This document shows positions 51,231-61,186 of a stretch of 64,000 bases of DNA, piece by piece. Position 1 is the stretch's first letter. Every line of letters begins with the position of its first letter. Source of the stretch: Thermanaeromonas sp. C210 (GTDB lineage: Bacteria > Bacillota > DSM-521 > Neomoorellales > Neomoorellaceae); assembly GCF_013167955.1 (NCBI RefSeq), contig NZ_BLWF01000003.1, positions 186,001 through 250,000 on the forward strand, given 5' to 3'. A model generated the notes under the pieces. It made no database searches, had not been told where the DNA came from, and saw nothing but the letters and a program-made list of their open reading frames with translations. The translations under genes and the position numbers were made by a program.

Positions 51231-53741
51231 ATGCCCTTTTACGCCCACCGGTTTGAGCGGCGTTATTACCTGCTGAGCGCCCACCTGGCCGGAGTAGCGG
51301 TAGGGGCGGCCGGGCGGGTTGCGGAGTTACCCAAAAAAGAAGAGCTCTTTCCGGCCGCGCTGGTGGCCGGGCTGGCACACGACTTCGGCAAGTATAGCGG
51401 CTACTTTCAGGAGTATCTGCGGACGGGCCGGGGAGGTCCCGAGAAGCAACACGCCTTACTCTCCGGCCTGTGGGCTGCCTACCTGGCCCAGAGGCTGGCC
51501 CTGCCGCCGGAGCAGCAATTATCCCTTTTTCTGGCAGTAGCGCGTCATCACCAGGACCTGATCGACCCGGAAGAGTATCTCGTTCCCCGGCGGGACCTGG
51601 TGGGCGACTGGGCGGAATTGGATTTTAACACTCGCGAGCGGCTGCGGGTGACTGCCGCCCAGGTAGCCGACCTGCAAAGCCGGGCCGGCGCGGTGGCCGT
51701 ATCCTTAAGAACTGCCGCCCGCCGTGCGGCTGGCTTACTCGCCTCGCGCGGGCTGCCCGTTTACGCGTGGCTGCGGGGTGACTGGGCCGGGACCCTCGCG
51801 GAATTTCTTGATAACTGGAAGGACGCCTATGCAGCGCTCTATTCCATCTGGCGCCGGCACAAGCGGGAAGCAGGCCCTGCGGGGTCGCGGCATGCAGGGG
51901 GTACCGACCTTTCGGTTTACTTTGACTTGTTGACCCTCTTTTCCGCCCTCATCGACGCGGACAAAATCCATGCTGCGCGCGTTGGGGAGGCCGGTCGGAT
52001 GCCCATACCCCGGGACGCTATAGAGCGCTACCGGGCTACGCGTTACGGACGGCCGTGCACGGCCATAGACGCTCTGCGAGAGGGCCTCTACCGGCGGGTC
52101 ATGGAAAGGATACGCCGGGCGCCCCTCGAGCAGAAGCTTTTCACCCTTACCGCGCCCACCGGTGCGGGCAAGACCCTTGCCGGTCTCGCCGCTGCCTTCT
52201 GCCTGCGGGAGCGTCTGGCCGAGAGGCGGGACATCCCGCCCCGCATTATCTACGCCCTGCCCTTCACCAGTATTGTCGACCAGACCTTCGCCGTGGGAGA
52301 GGAAGTCCTGCGGGTGGCGCTTTCCATACCGGAGGGACATATTCCCAATTCCTGGCTTCTGAAACACCACCATCTCGCCGAGCCAACTTATCGGGAAGCC
52401 GGAAACCGTGAAGCGGAACGTTCGGTGAATGAAGCACTTTTACTCATAGAGTCCTGGCAGAGTGAAGTCGTGGTTACCACCTTTGTCCAGCTTTTCTGCA
52501 CATTGGTGGGATTCGAGAACCGCATGCTCAAAAAATTTCACCGTTTGGGCGGGGCCGTAGTCATTCTGGACGAAGTGCAGAATATCCCGGTAGAGTACTG
52601 GCCGCTTGTCGAAGAGAGCCTGCGCCAGGCCTGCGCCCACCTCGATTTGCGGGTTGTTTTGATGACCGCCACACGCCCGGAGTGGTTTAGTCCGGGTGAG
52701 GCTCTGGAACTGGCGGGAGACGCCGAAACAGTGCGGCGGCAGTTTGCGGCCCTGAACCGGGTGAGACTTACGGCCGACACTACGCCGCGCACTGTTGAAG
52801 AGGCGGCAGCCGCTTTCCTTGACCAATACAATGAGGGACGGTCGTACCTCGTGGTACTAAATACGATCAAAAGTTCAATTGCCTTCTACAGCATACTTCG
52901 GGATGCGTGGCGTGGGCACGGGCCGGCCCTTTACTACCTTTCCACCAACATTGTCCCAGCAGAGCGGGAACGGCGCCTGGCTGAAATTCGCGAATGCTTA
53001 GCGCGAGGCGAAAAGCCCGTAGTAGTGTCCACGCAGGTAGTGGAGGCGGGCGTGGACCTGGACTTTGACGCGGTATGGCGCGACCTTGGCCCGGTCGACT
53101 CCGTCGTGCAGGTTGCCGGGCGTTGCAACCGGCATTTTCGGCGGGAACAAGGCCACGTGCAACTCCTGCATTTGGTGGACGGGGACAAACAAGGGAGGCG
53201 CTCCCTGGCCTCATACGTTTATGGCAAGATTCACACTGTGGTAGCGCAGCGCCTTTTTGCGAGCCGGCCGTGTCTTGCCGAACCCGAGTTCTTCGAGGTA
53301 GTGGCTGACTATTTCCGCGCGGTGCGCCAGAGCAAATCGGCAGCCGAGAGCGAGGCTATCTTGCAGGCTATGGCCGCCCTTCGCTTTACGAAGAGGGGCG
53401 GCGATGAGGCTCTAAAAGGCGTCAGCGATTTTGCCCTTATCCGCGAACTGCCGCAGTATGTTGAAATTTTTGTGTGTACTGATGCTCACGCCGAAGCGGT
53501 CTGGAACCAGTACCAAGCTACCGTGGCCCGGGAGCGGGATATCCGTAGGCGATGGGCGGCTTTTCTCGAGCTCAAGCGGGATTTCCGACGCTACCTCCTA
53601 TCTGTTCCGGCCGAGCTATTGCTCCACCGGCTGCCGGGCGAATCGCATCCGCCTGTGATTCCCAGATACCTTGTCGACGAGTTTTACGATAAGGAAACGG
53701 GCTTCAGGCGCATCGAGCACGAGGGAGCGCTGGTCTATTAA
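51231..53741 (+). CDS. cas3: Cas3 helicase-nuclease
   Basis: Effector (836 aa) that unwinds and degrades DNA recruited by Cascade. The N-terminal HD nuclease has GLAHDFGKYSGYF, KQHALLSG and ARHHQDL. The helicase has Walker A TAPTGAGKT, the DEAD-like box LDEVQNIP, SAT-like MTATRPE, VVEAGVDLDF and QVAGRCNRH. HD and helicase are fused in the Cas3 order. I chose ATG 51231, 2 bp after cas5, because the HD domain begins there; the frame is open upstream but only through cas5. Confidence 0.94.
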   Translation: MPFYAHRFERRYYLLSAHLAGVAVGAAGRVAELPKKEELFPAALVAGLAHDFGKYSGYFQEYLRTGRGGPEKQHALLSGLWAAYLAQRLALPPEQQLSLFLAVARHHQDLIDPEEYLVPRRDLVGDWAELDFNTRERLRVTAAQVADLQSRAGAVAVSLRTAARRAAGLLASRGLPVYAWLRGDWAGTLAEFLDNWKDAYAALYSIWRRHKREAGPAGSRHAGGTDLSVYFDLLTLFSALIDADKIHAARVGEAGRMPIPRDAIERYRATRYGRPCTAIDALREGLYRRVMERIRRAPLEQKLFTLTAPTGAGKTLAGLAAAFCLRERLAERRDIPPRIIYALPFTSIVDQTFAVGEEVLRVALSIPEGHIPNSWLLKHHHLAEPTYREAGNREAERSVNEALLLIESWQSEVVVTTFVQLFCTLVGFENRMLKKFHRLGGAVVILDEVQNIPVEYWPLVEESLRQACAHLDLRVVLMTATRPEWFSPGEALELAGDAETVRRQFAALNRVRLTADTTPRTVEEAAAAFLDQYNEGRSYLVVLNTIKSSIAFYSILRDAWRGHGPALYYLSTNIVPAERERRLAEIRECLARGEKPVVVSTQVVEAGVDLDFDAVWRDLGPVDSVVQVAGRCNRHFRREQGHVQLLHLVDGDKQGRRSLASYVYGKIHTVVAQRLFASRPCLAEPEFFEVVADYFRAVRQSKSAAESEAILQAMAALRFTKRGGDEALKGVSDFALIRELPQYVEIFVCTDAHAEAVWNQYQATVARERDIRRRWAAFLELKRDFRRYLLSVPAELLLHRLPGESHPPVIPRYLVDEFYDKETGFRRIEHEGALVY

Positions 53742-53763
53742 TTGCGGTAGCGGTGAAGGCATT

Positions 53764-54267
53764 ATGAGTGCAGAAGTGCGCGCGCTCGGTAGCTATGTTC
53801 AGGCTTATCTTATCTGCCCGCGGCAGGTGTGGCTTATGTCGCGGCAGATTTGTCCCGACGAGGATAATGTGTACCTTGAGCTGGGCCGCTTAATTGGTGC
53901 CCAGGCCTACGGACGCGAGCGTAAAGAGGTGCGGCTCGAACACTTGAGCATCGACCTGGTGCGGCGAGGGGACCGTGATTTTGTTGTAGGCGAGGTGAAG
54001 AAATCGTCGCGCGCCCGGGAAGCTGCGCGCATGCAGCTTGCTTTTTATCTCTACGAACTGCGGGAGATGGGAATTGAAGCGGAGGGCGAATTACTCTTTC
54101 CCGAAGAGCGACGGCGGGAGCGCTTGATTCTTGATGATAGTCTGGCGCGGCAGGTGGAAGAATTGAAGGTTCGCGTTCTAGCGCTGATCTACCGTGACCA
54201 GCCCCCTCCGCCGGAGAAAATCCAGTTTTGCGGCAAGTGTGCGTACGCCGAATTTTGTTGGGCTTAG
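53764..54267 (+). CDS. cas4: Cas4 exonuclease for spacer processing
   Basis: RecB-family Fe-S exonuclease (167 aa) that trims prespacers and helps PAM selection. The four cluster cysteines are one in ICPRQVW and three in CGKCAYAEFC at the C-terminus. The nuclease core contains VVGEVKKSSR. ATG 53764 is set by the family start; an upstream in-frame ATG inside cas3 is unlikely. Confidence 0.92.
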   Translation: MSAEVRALGSYVQAYLICPRQVWLMSRQICPDEDNVYLELGRLIGAQAYGRERKEVRLEHLSIDLVRRGDRDFVVGEVKKSSRAREAARMQLAFYLYELREMGIEAEGELLFPEERRRERLILDDSLARQVEELKVRVLALIYRDQPPPPEKIQFCGKCAYAEFCWA

Positions 54268-54280
54268 AAAGGGGCAAGGG

Positions 54281-55288
54281 GTGGCTGAAACCGTGCAAAA
54301 AACACTGTATCTCTTTGCGAGCGGCCGGCTCCGGCGTAAGGATAATACTATCTGCGTAGATAGCGAAGAGGGGACAAAATACTTTCCCGTAATAAATCTC
54401 CGGGATATTTTCGTTTTTGGCGAAGTTGACCTGAACAAGAAGCTTCTCGAATTTTTGGAGGAGAACGAGGTTATACTCCACTTTTTCGGCTACTATGGCA
54501 ATTACGTGGGAAGCTTCTACCCGCGGGAACATTACAATTCCGGATATGTAATACTCCGGCAGGCGGAGCACTACCTGGACCCTGCGCGTCGCCTAGAGCT
54601 GGCCCGGAAGTTCGTGGAAGGCGCATTGGCCAACATCTTACAAGTCTTGCGCTATTACCAGAACCGGGGCAAAGAACTGACCTCCTATGTCGAACCGATT
54701 ACCCGCCTTGCAGAGGAAAGCCTGCCCGCCTGCGGCAGTGTGGAAGAGCTGATGGCCATTGAGGGGAACGCCCGTGAGTACTATTACGAAAGCTTTAACA
54801 CTATCCTGGAGGGTTCGCCCTTTACCATTAGCGGCAGAAGTAAACGTCCTCCTGCCGATCCCCTGAACGCCCTTATAAGCTTCGGCAACTCCATCATCTA
54901 CGCCAAGATCTTAACAGAAATTTATAAGACGCATCTAGATCCACGGATCGGCTACCTACACGCAACCAATTTCCGGAGGTTCACCCTCAACCTAGACGTG
55001 GCGGAAATCTTTAAACCCATCCTTGCCGACCGCGTACTTTTTACCCTGGTAGGGAAGAAAATGTTGGGGTCTGAAGACTTTGAACGCCGTGGCGGTGCTT
55101 ACTTCCTGAAAGAACGGGGCCGGCGTCTTTACGTCCAGGAGCTTGAAGAGAAGCTTCAGTCCACCTTTCACCATCGACGGCTGAGACGCAACGTAAGTTA
55201 CCAGACCCTCTTACGAATGGAACTCTATAAGGTGGAGAAGCACCTTATGGGCGAACAGCTGTATGAACCCTTTGTGAGTCGTTGGTAA
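54281..55288 (+). CDS. cas1: Cas1 integrase (subtype I-B)
   Basis: Spacer integrase (335 aa). Metal ligands appear in AIEGNAREYYYESF (Glu), GYLHATNFRRF (His) and LNLDVAEIFKP (Asp). GTG 54281 with AAAGGGGCAAGGG upstream is chosen over ATG 54194, which lies inside cas4. It shows the clostridial I-B N-terminus (TLYLFASGRLRRKDNTI). Confidence 0.94.
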   Translation: MAETVQKTLYLFASGRLRRKDNTICVDSEEGTKYFPVINLRDIFVFGEVDLNKKLLEFLEENEVILHFFGYYGNYVGSFYPREHYNSGYVILRQAEHYLDPARRLELARKFVEGALANILQVLRYYQNRGKELTSYVEPITRLAEESLPACGSVEELMAIEGNAREYYYESFNTILEGSPFTISGRSKRPPADPLNALISFGNSIIYAKILTEIYKTHLDPRIGYLHATNFRRFTLNLDVAEIFKPILADRVLFTLVGKKMLGSEDFERRGGAYFLKERGRRLYVQELEEKLQSTFHHRRLRRNVSYQTLLRMELYKVEKHLMGEQLYEPFVSRW

Positions 55289-55303
55289 GCCGGTGGTGAC
55301 ATA

Positions 55304-55567
55304 ATGTACGTTATTCTTGTCTACGACGTTAACGTATCGCGGGTGGGTAAAGTGTTGAAAACTGCCCGGCGGTACCTCACCTGGGTGCAAAACTCCGTAC
55401 TCGAAGGCGAACTAACCGAAGCCACCTTTCGCGCCCTGCGGAGCGAACTCGCACGAGTGATTAACCCCAAGGAGGATTCAGTGCTGTTCTATATACTTGG
55501 TAACGAAAAGTATGCCAGGAGAGAACTTATGGGCATTCGTAAGGGCGGAGAGGATTGGATTTTCTAA
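55304..55567 (+). CDS. cas2: Cas2, adaptation protein
   Basis: Cas1 partner (87 aa) forming the central dimer of the integration complex. The N-terminal VILVYDVNVSRVGKVLK holds the conserved aspartate. ATG start after GGTGG. It is the last cas gene and directly precedes the leader. Confidence 0.94.
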   Translation: MYVILVYDVNVSRVGKVLKTARRYLTWVQNSVLEGELTEATFRALRSELARVINPKEDSVLFYILGNEKYARRELMGIRKGGEDWIF

Positions 55568-55766
55568 ACAACTTCTATTTTTTAGGCCCGGCAGGAAAAC
55601 TGTCGTCGATGTCTAATAAAGCAAAAAAGCCCGGGGATCGACGACAACCCGCTAGAAAGAGAAATCCACAGCTGAAGCCGAATAAAGGGAGTAGACTTTG
55701 CGGTATGGAAGATAGTTCCATATAGGGGGACCAAGACTAATTCCTTGATTTATGCGCACAAAATGG
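55568..55766 (+). promoter_or_regulatory. CRISPR leader with two inverted repeats
   Basis: The 199-bp leader holds GTCGTCGAT (55602-55610) and its exact complement ATCGACGAC (55637-55645), 26 bp apart, and TATGGAA/TTCCATA (55704-55722) around a 5-bp loop. GTCGTCGA elements of this sort occur between cas2 and arrays in other clostridial loci and may mark crRNA transcription or integration sites. The array promoter should also be here. Confidence 0.6.
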
Positions 55767-58700
55767 GTTTTTAGCCTACCTATGAGGGATTGAAACCTAG
55801 TAAACGCGAATGCCGCAGCTACCCTCCCTGCGCGTTTTTAGCCTACCTATGAGGGATTGAAACCCATTTGTGTCTACGTCCTCCGGGTTGTGCTCATCGG
55901 TTTTTAGCCTACCTATGAGGGATTGAAACAGCTTGGTCGTGATGCGGGCTTCCCCTTGCCTGGCCAGGTTTTTAGCCTACCTATGAGGGATTGAAACCCT
56001 AATGGTGATAACTTAAGGGAGCAGGTTAATAGGGTTTTTAGCCTACCTATGAGGGATTGAAACCAGTATGTTTGCTATGGCATTCGTGACATAAGGGTTG
56101 TTTTTAGCCTACCTATGAGGGATTGAAACCATTGTGGGGCGTGAGAAGGTATCTGGCCGCTTTGAGTTTTTAGCCTACCTATGAGGGATTGAAACACGAG
56201 TACCTGCACCTGGTGCTGAACAGCAAGACCAGTTTTTAGCCTACCTATGAGGGATTGAAACAATTTTATCTCTTGTTTGCTACCTATGGGGTTTTTACCG
56301 TTTTTAGCCTACCTATGAGGGATTGAAACTATATTAGGGCCTCCCTAATCATCCTCGGTATTTCGTTTTTAGCCTACCTATGAGGGATTGAAACGCGATA
56401 TTTGGTGTTATATACGCTGTGCGGAAGGGGTTTTTAGCCTACCTATGAGGGATTGAAACTGGAATACGAATGAGATTATTCGTAATGCTGTTTTAGTTTT
56501 TAGCCTACCTATGAGGGATTGAAACCATACCAGTAAATCCCCATCCTCGGCCCTAAGCATTAGTTTTTAGCCTACCTATGAGGGATTGAAACTCCGGGCC
56601 TCTTTAGACAGCGCAGTGGTCTGTTTAACGTTTTTAGCCTACCTATGAGGGATTGAAACGCAGCAGAAGCTTTTCAGTGCCTCTGATACCGTAGGGTTTT
56701 TAGCCTACCTATGAGGGATTGAAACGACGCCTACGTGGACATGCAACCCGGTTGGTGGATCGGTTTTTAGCCTACCTATGAGGGATTGAAACAACTCCTC
56801 CCGATGCGCCTTTTTGGCGCCGGGAGAAGGCGTTTTTAGCCTACCTATGAGGGATTGAAACATGAATCGCTTATCTTCGAAACCCCTGAGGGAGCACGTT
56901 TTTAGCCTACCTATGAGGGATTGAAACGACTCGCGGAACTAATCCCGCAGGCCCAGGGGCTTCGTTTTTAGCCTACCTATGAGGGATTGAAACAGTAGCA
57001 TTTACTGCACCCCCAATAGCCTCAAAAGGTTTTTAGCCTACCTATGAGGGATTGAAACAGTAGTCTAATACGCCAGGAGTGTCGAGGATTACCGTGTTTT
57101 TAGCCTACCTATGAGGGATTGAAACCCCTCCCCTCCGGCCGCAAGGCTGTGGGGATGGGGGTTTTTAGCCTACCTATGAGGGATTGAAACTTCTTGCGGG
57201 ATAAGTTTTTTCACGTAGCAGTCGTGTTTTTAGCCTACCTATGAGGGATTGAAACCCAGCTCCCTGCCTGAAACTGGAAACGATGGCGCCGGGTTTTTAG
57301 CCTACCTATGAGGGATTGAAACGGGAGAGGGCCAATATATAGGGAGAGGGTCAATAATGTTTTTAGCCTACCTATGAGGGATTGAAACCTCTAACGGCGG
57401 GGCCATACAGGCCGCTATAGGCCTGGTTTTTAGCCTACCTATGAGGGATTGAAACGCAGGAGCCGGAAGACGGCTCCTGAATACATACCAAAGTTTTTAG
57501 CCTACCTATGAGGGATTGAAACTGATCAAAAACATCTTTGTCACCTCCTTTTCGCTGGTTTTTAGCCTACCTATGAGGGATTGAAACTCCCTCCTAGGAC
57601 TTGCCAAAAGTTCCTGGGTTTGCCAGTTTTTAGCCTACCTATGAGGGATTGAAACTCCGCTGCCCAGTACGGGGACGGCGTAGTCCTTAAAGGTTTTTAG
57701 CCTACCTATGAGGGATTGAAACTTTCCCTCCCGGTGGCTCAGGTGGCTCGCCGGGAGGTTTTTAGCCTACCTATGAGGGATTGAAACCCTAATGTAGCTG
57801 CCGACCATGAGGGCATCGTGAGGTTTTTAGCCTACCTATGAGGGATTGAAACAGTATATCGATAAGGTGCGGCCGGATTGGGTTATCTAGTTTTTAGCCT
57901 ACCTATGAGGGATTGAAACCGGTACCAGGGGCAGGAGTATGACGACATCGGGCTTGGTTTTTAGCCTACCTATGAGGGATTGAAACTCTGCCTTCTGGCA
58001 AGGAACTCCATTGAACCGCATGGGTTTTTAGCCTACCTATGAGGGATTGAAACTTTCTACAATCTTTTGTGCAAACTCGCTGGCAAGCGTTTTTAGCCTA
58101 CCTATGAGGGATTGAAACCCTTCCAACACTATCCGGAGCGGACCGCCGTCCTGAGTTTTTAGCCTACCTATGAGGGATTGAAACGAAGTTGTGGAATGGT
58201 ACAAGGATGACGGAATAACCGTTTTTAGCCTACCTATGAGGGATTGAAACCCATATAACTTCAGCCCCTCATCCCCGCCTTCCCGCGTTTTTAGCCTACC
58301 TATGAGGGATTGAAACGCCGGGGTGCGGTACGAGCCGGTGCCGGTCACGGTCGTTTTTAGCCTACCTATGAGGGATTGAAACCCGGACTGCCGCAAGCCA
58401 TTGCCGGTTTTATAAGCGGTTTTTAGCCTACCTATGAGGGATTGAAACCAATAGAACGGGCCAGAAAGGAAAGGCAGATGACCAGTTTTTAGCCTACCTA
58501 TGAGGGATTGAAACACCGTATATGTTTTTGGTTGCTCCCGGGTATCGGGGTTTTTAGCCTACCTATGAGGGATTGAAACTTCACTAGGTTATTTAGCTTG
58601 GTATCAAACCATTCTTGGTTTTTAGCCTACCTATGAGGGATTGAAACCCGGGGACATACTCCACGGTGGGCGGGAGAGGGTGTCCTAAGTTTTTAGCCTA

Positions 58701-58851
58701 CCTATGAGGGATTGAAACGTGTTATAGGGATTATATGTTTGAGCAATATAAAGAGTTTTTAGCCTACCTATGAGGGATTGAAACCGCGTAGTGCCGTGAT
58801 ATAGATAGACAGTAGTGTTTTGTTTTTAGCCTACCTATGAGGGATTGAAAC
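55767..58851 (+). CRISPR. CRISPR array: 47 identical 30-bp repeats, 46 spacers
   Basis: The repeat starts GTTTTTAGCC and ends GGGATTGAAAC (30 bp), of the type used by I-B and III systems. I counted 47 copies from 55767 to 58822, with no variant noticed, including the last one. Spacers are 35-41 bp. Transcription is from the cas2 side, since the ATTGAAAC end forms the crRNA 5' handle. Newest spacers should be next to the leader. No degenerate final repeat is present, and the sequence then runs into a hairpin and a group II intron. Confidence 0.98.
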
Positions 58852-58854
58852 AGT

Positions 58855-58883
58855 TGACCTCTACCCCGACTGGGCAGAGGTCA
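58855..58883 (+). other. Hairpin directly after the last CRISPR repeat
   Basis: TGACCTCT (58855-58862) and AGAGGTCA (58876-58883) are exact complements, with a possible inner CCC/GGG helix around GACT. It lies 8 bp before the 5' end of the group II intron. Class C introns insert just behind such stem-loops. The 40 bp between last repeat and intron is also the length of a spacer. Confidence 0.7.
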
Positions 58884-58891
58884 CCCTAGTT

Positions 58892-60155
58892 GTGCGCCCG
58901 GCATGGGCGTTAACTTAGTGGTGAAAGTCCACTGCAGGCGAGGCAGCACGAGTCTGCTAGCCAAAGGCAAGGGTGCCCATCGCGAGGTGGGATCCGAAGG
59001 AAGCCGGAGGCAAAGCCACGGCCCGATGAACAAGAACCCCATAGGAGGCTAGACCGTTCGGATGAGCTGGCGAAACACAGCGAAATCCCAGGCTGCCAAG
59101 GGATGGTAGAGTATATGGGGCGGGCGCGGGGCGAAGGTTAACGCTCTTACCCGGGGAGGCCTGCCGGATAAGCCAGGTAAAGCTGGCAACCCGTGTCGAA
59201 AGGCACAGCTGAACCGGCAGGAGTCAGCAGAAGGCATAGTACCCTGGGGGTCATGAACTCCAGGGGAAGGCCCGAACATCAAGTCAGAGGTGAGACCGAT
59301 GCGTTCGCGAGAAGGGCGAAGACAGCAGAAAACCCCGGAAGGGGCCTGCCCGCGGGAGGAAGTGGTGAAGCCACAGGGGACCGCGGGAGGGCCGAGTTCT
59401 TCTCCGGCACAAAGCGGGACGTCACCTCGCGGAGGCCAAGGTAGCGGCCTGATGGAACAGGTGGTGGAAAGGCACAACATGCTGGCCGCCCTAAAGCGGG
59501 TAGAGCGGAACGGAGGCGCGCCCGGCGTGGACGGCATCCCGACCGAACGGCTTCGGGACCAAATCCGCGCCGAATGGCCGCGTATCCGGGAAGAACTGCT
59601 CGCGGGAACCTACAGACCAAAGCCCGTGCGCCGGGTCGAAATCCCGAAACCCGGGGGAGGCAAACGGATGTTAGGGATACCCACCGTAATGGACCGCCTG
59701 ATCCAGCAGGCCCTTCTGCAAGTATTGACGCCCATCTTCGAACCGCAATTTTCAGAGGCAAGCTTCGGGTTCCGACCCGGAAGGAGAGCCCATGACGCGG
59801 TAAGGAAGGCGCGACAATACGTGGAAGAAGGATACGAATGGGCGGTAGACCTGGACATCGAGAAATACTTCGACCGGGTAAACCATGATATCCTCATGGC
59901 CCGGGTGGCCCGGAAAGTAACGGATAAGAGGGTACTTACCCTTATCCGCCGCTATCTTACCGCAGGCGTCATGGTAAATGGAGTGGTCATGGAGACGGTA
60001 GAAGGAACGCCCCAGGGTGGACCAATAAGCCCGTTACTGGCCAACATCCTCCTTGACGACCTGGACAAAGAACTGGAAAAGAGGGGCCACAAATTCGTCC
60101 GTTACGCCGATGACTGCAATATTTACGTCAAAAGCAAACGGGCGGGAGAGCGGAT
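58892..60155 (+). mobile_element. Group II intron, 3'-truncated
   Basis: The sequence begins GTGCGCCCGGCATGGGCG, a typical group II intron 5' end (GTGYG), followed by about 560 bp of GC-rich ribozyme-like sequence (domains I-IV) and a reverse transcriptase ORF. The upstream hairpin target suggests bacterial class C. The intron is cut at about 60155 by an IS3-family element, so domains V and VI and the maturase end are missing from this side. Confidence 0.8.
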
Positions 60156-60192
60156 TAACCCCCGCAGATTGGACATATGCACCCGACATTAA
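59452..60192 (+). pseudogene. ltrA: Truncated group II intron reverse transcriptase
   Basis: The frame (open from ATG 59290; family-like start at ATG 59452, MEQVVERHNML) encodes RT motifs through RT5: NGGAPGVDGI, FGFRPGR, VDLDIEKYFDRVNHD, GTPQGGPISPLLANI and the active site YADD. After KRAGERI (base 60155) the sequence departs from the family and stops at 60190-60192. The thumb, maturase and endonuclease domains are lost, so the intron cannot move on its own. Confidence 0.85.
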
Positions 60193-60257
60193 GCTCTCTC
60201 GCAATTTTTCTTCAAGTTTTAAAGGGGCAAAGGCTTTCGAATACGCACCAATTTACG

Positions 60258-61142
60258 TCACACCCTCACGGGATGTCTGGGCTGCAATCCTGTCTCGATA
60301 TGACGACAGTAAAACTTGGCTGGCGACAGGTAGTGTAAACTAGAGTGCAGTCGGCGGTTGTTATAACGGCTAACGAATTCCACGACCGCCTGATATGCCT
60401 CCGCGTAGGTCCCAAACTCGCCCATCGACAAGCATTCATCCTCAAGAAGCCGATGGTACGATTCGATATATGCGTTCATATTCGGTGTCTTGGGCGGTAT
60501 TCTCTCGTGTAGGACATTCCATCGCTCACATTCCGATTCAAACAGATGGCTTACAAACTGGGGTCCATTATCCGAACGGATGATGGGTAATGGTAAATTC
60601 CTTTGAAGAATCTGACGTTTCCACAATGCTGCTCGAAAAGTTTCAACGGCATGTCTGGCTTCACAGGTTAGACCAATATGATAGCCCACAATCTGCCTGT
60701 CATAGACGTCAATGTACGACAGCACAAAGAAAAACCGGTCTTCTCCTGCAATGTATCCGTACTTGACATCGACCTCCCAGAGCTGGTTTGGCGCTGTGAT
60801 AGTGCGGTTCTGGGCCAAATTCCGCGGGTGTTTCCGACGGAGGTTCCGTTGTGGCCGCAGAATATCCAGTTCCTTACACAGGCGGTATACCTTTTTCTCG
60901 TTCACCACCAGCTCATGATCTTGTCGAAGCATATGAGTGAGCTTACGGTACCCGTAGGCGTAACCATCACCGGAAATAGACTCCATAATCCATTCCTTAA
61001 TCTGTTCATCACTGACCTTGCGGCCGCCCACAGTCAGTGAATGACCAGGAAACGGACGTCCACCCGTCGTGGTATGCGGCTTGGGTTCATGTGTTAATTG
61101 ATAATAATAGGTGGATCGAGAAACCCCCACTATGCGCAGCAC
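60258..61142 (-). CDS. IS3-family transposase OrfB (DDE integrase)
   Basis: The 294-aa ORF contains the rve core: LWEVDVKYGYIAGE (first Asp), IIRSDNGPQFVS (second Asp) and YIESYHRLLEDE (Glu region). The reading frame extends upstream to the A7 run at 61214-61220 (minus strand AAAAAAAG), so the active product is probably an OrfAB fusion made by -1 frameshifting. Confidence 0.88.
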   Translation of the reverse strand: MLRIVGVSRSTYYYQLTHEPKPHTTTGGRPFPGHSLTVGGRKVSDEQIKEWIMESISGDGYAYGYRKLTHMLRQDHELVVNEKKVYRLCKELDILRPQRNLRRKHPRNLAQNRTITAPNQLWEVDVKYGYIAGEDRFFFVLSYIDVYDRQIVGYHIGLTCEARHAVETFRAALWKRQILQRNLPLPIIRSDNGPQFVSHLFESECERWNVLHERIPPKTPNMNAYIESYHRLLEDECLSMGEFGTYAEAYQAVVEFVSRYNNRRLHSSLHYLSPAKFYCRHIETGLQPRHPVRV

Positions 61143-61186
61143 GAGAGTAGCGTTGTACCCGGCTGTGATCCACTTGTGCGCAATGG

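Noticed and set aside
53834-54571. 245-aa minus-strand ORF
   Set aside because: Antisense to cas4 and cas1, no coding features.
58037-58516. Minus-strand ORFs (also 56075-56263) encoding a repeated FQSLIGRLKT peptide
   Set aside because: This is the translation of CRISPR repeats on the reverse strand; no ribosome-binding site or protein-like spacing.
55797-58821. Self-targeting spacers matching genes in this window
   Set aside because: I noticed no match by eye, but this was not an exhaustive comparison; a spacer-versus-genome search would decide it.
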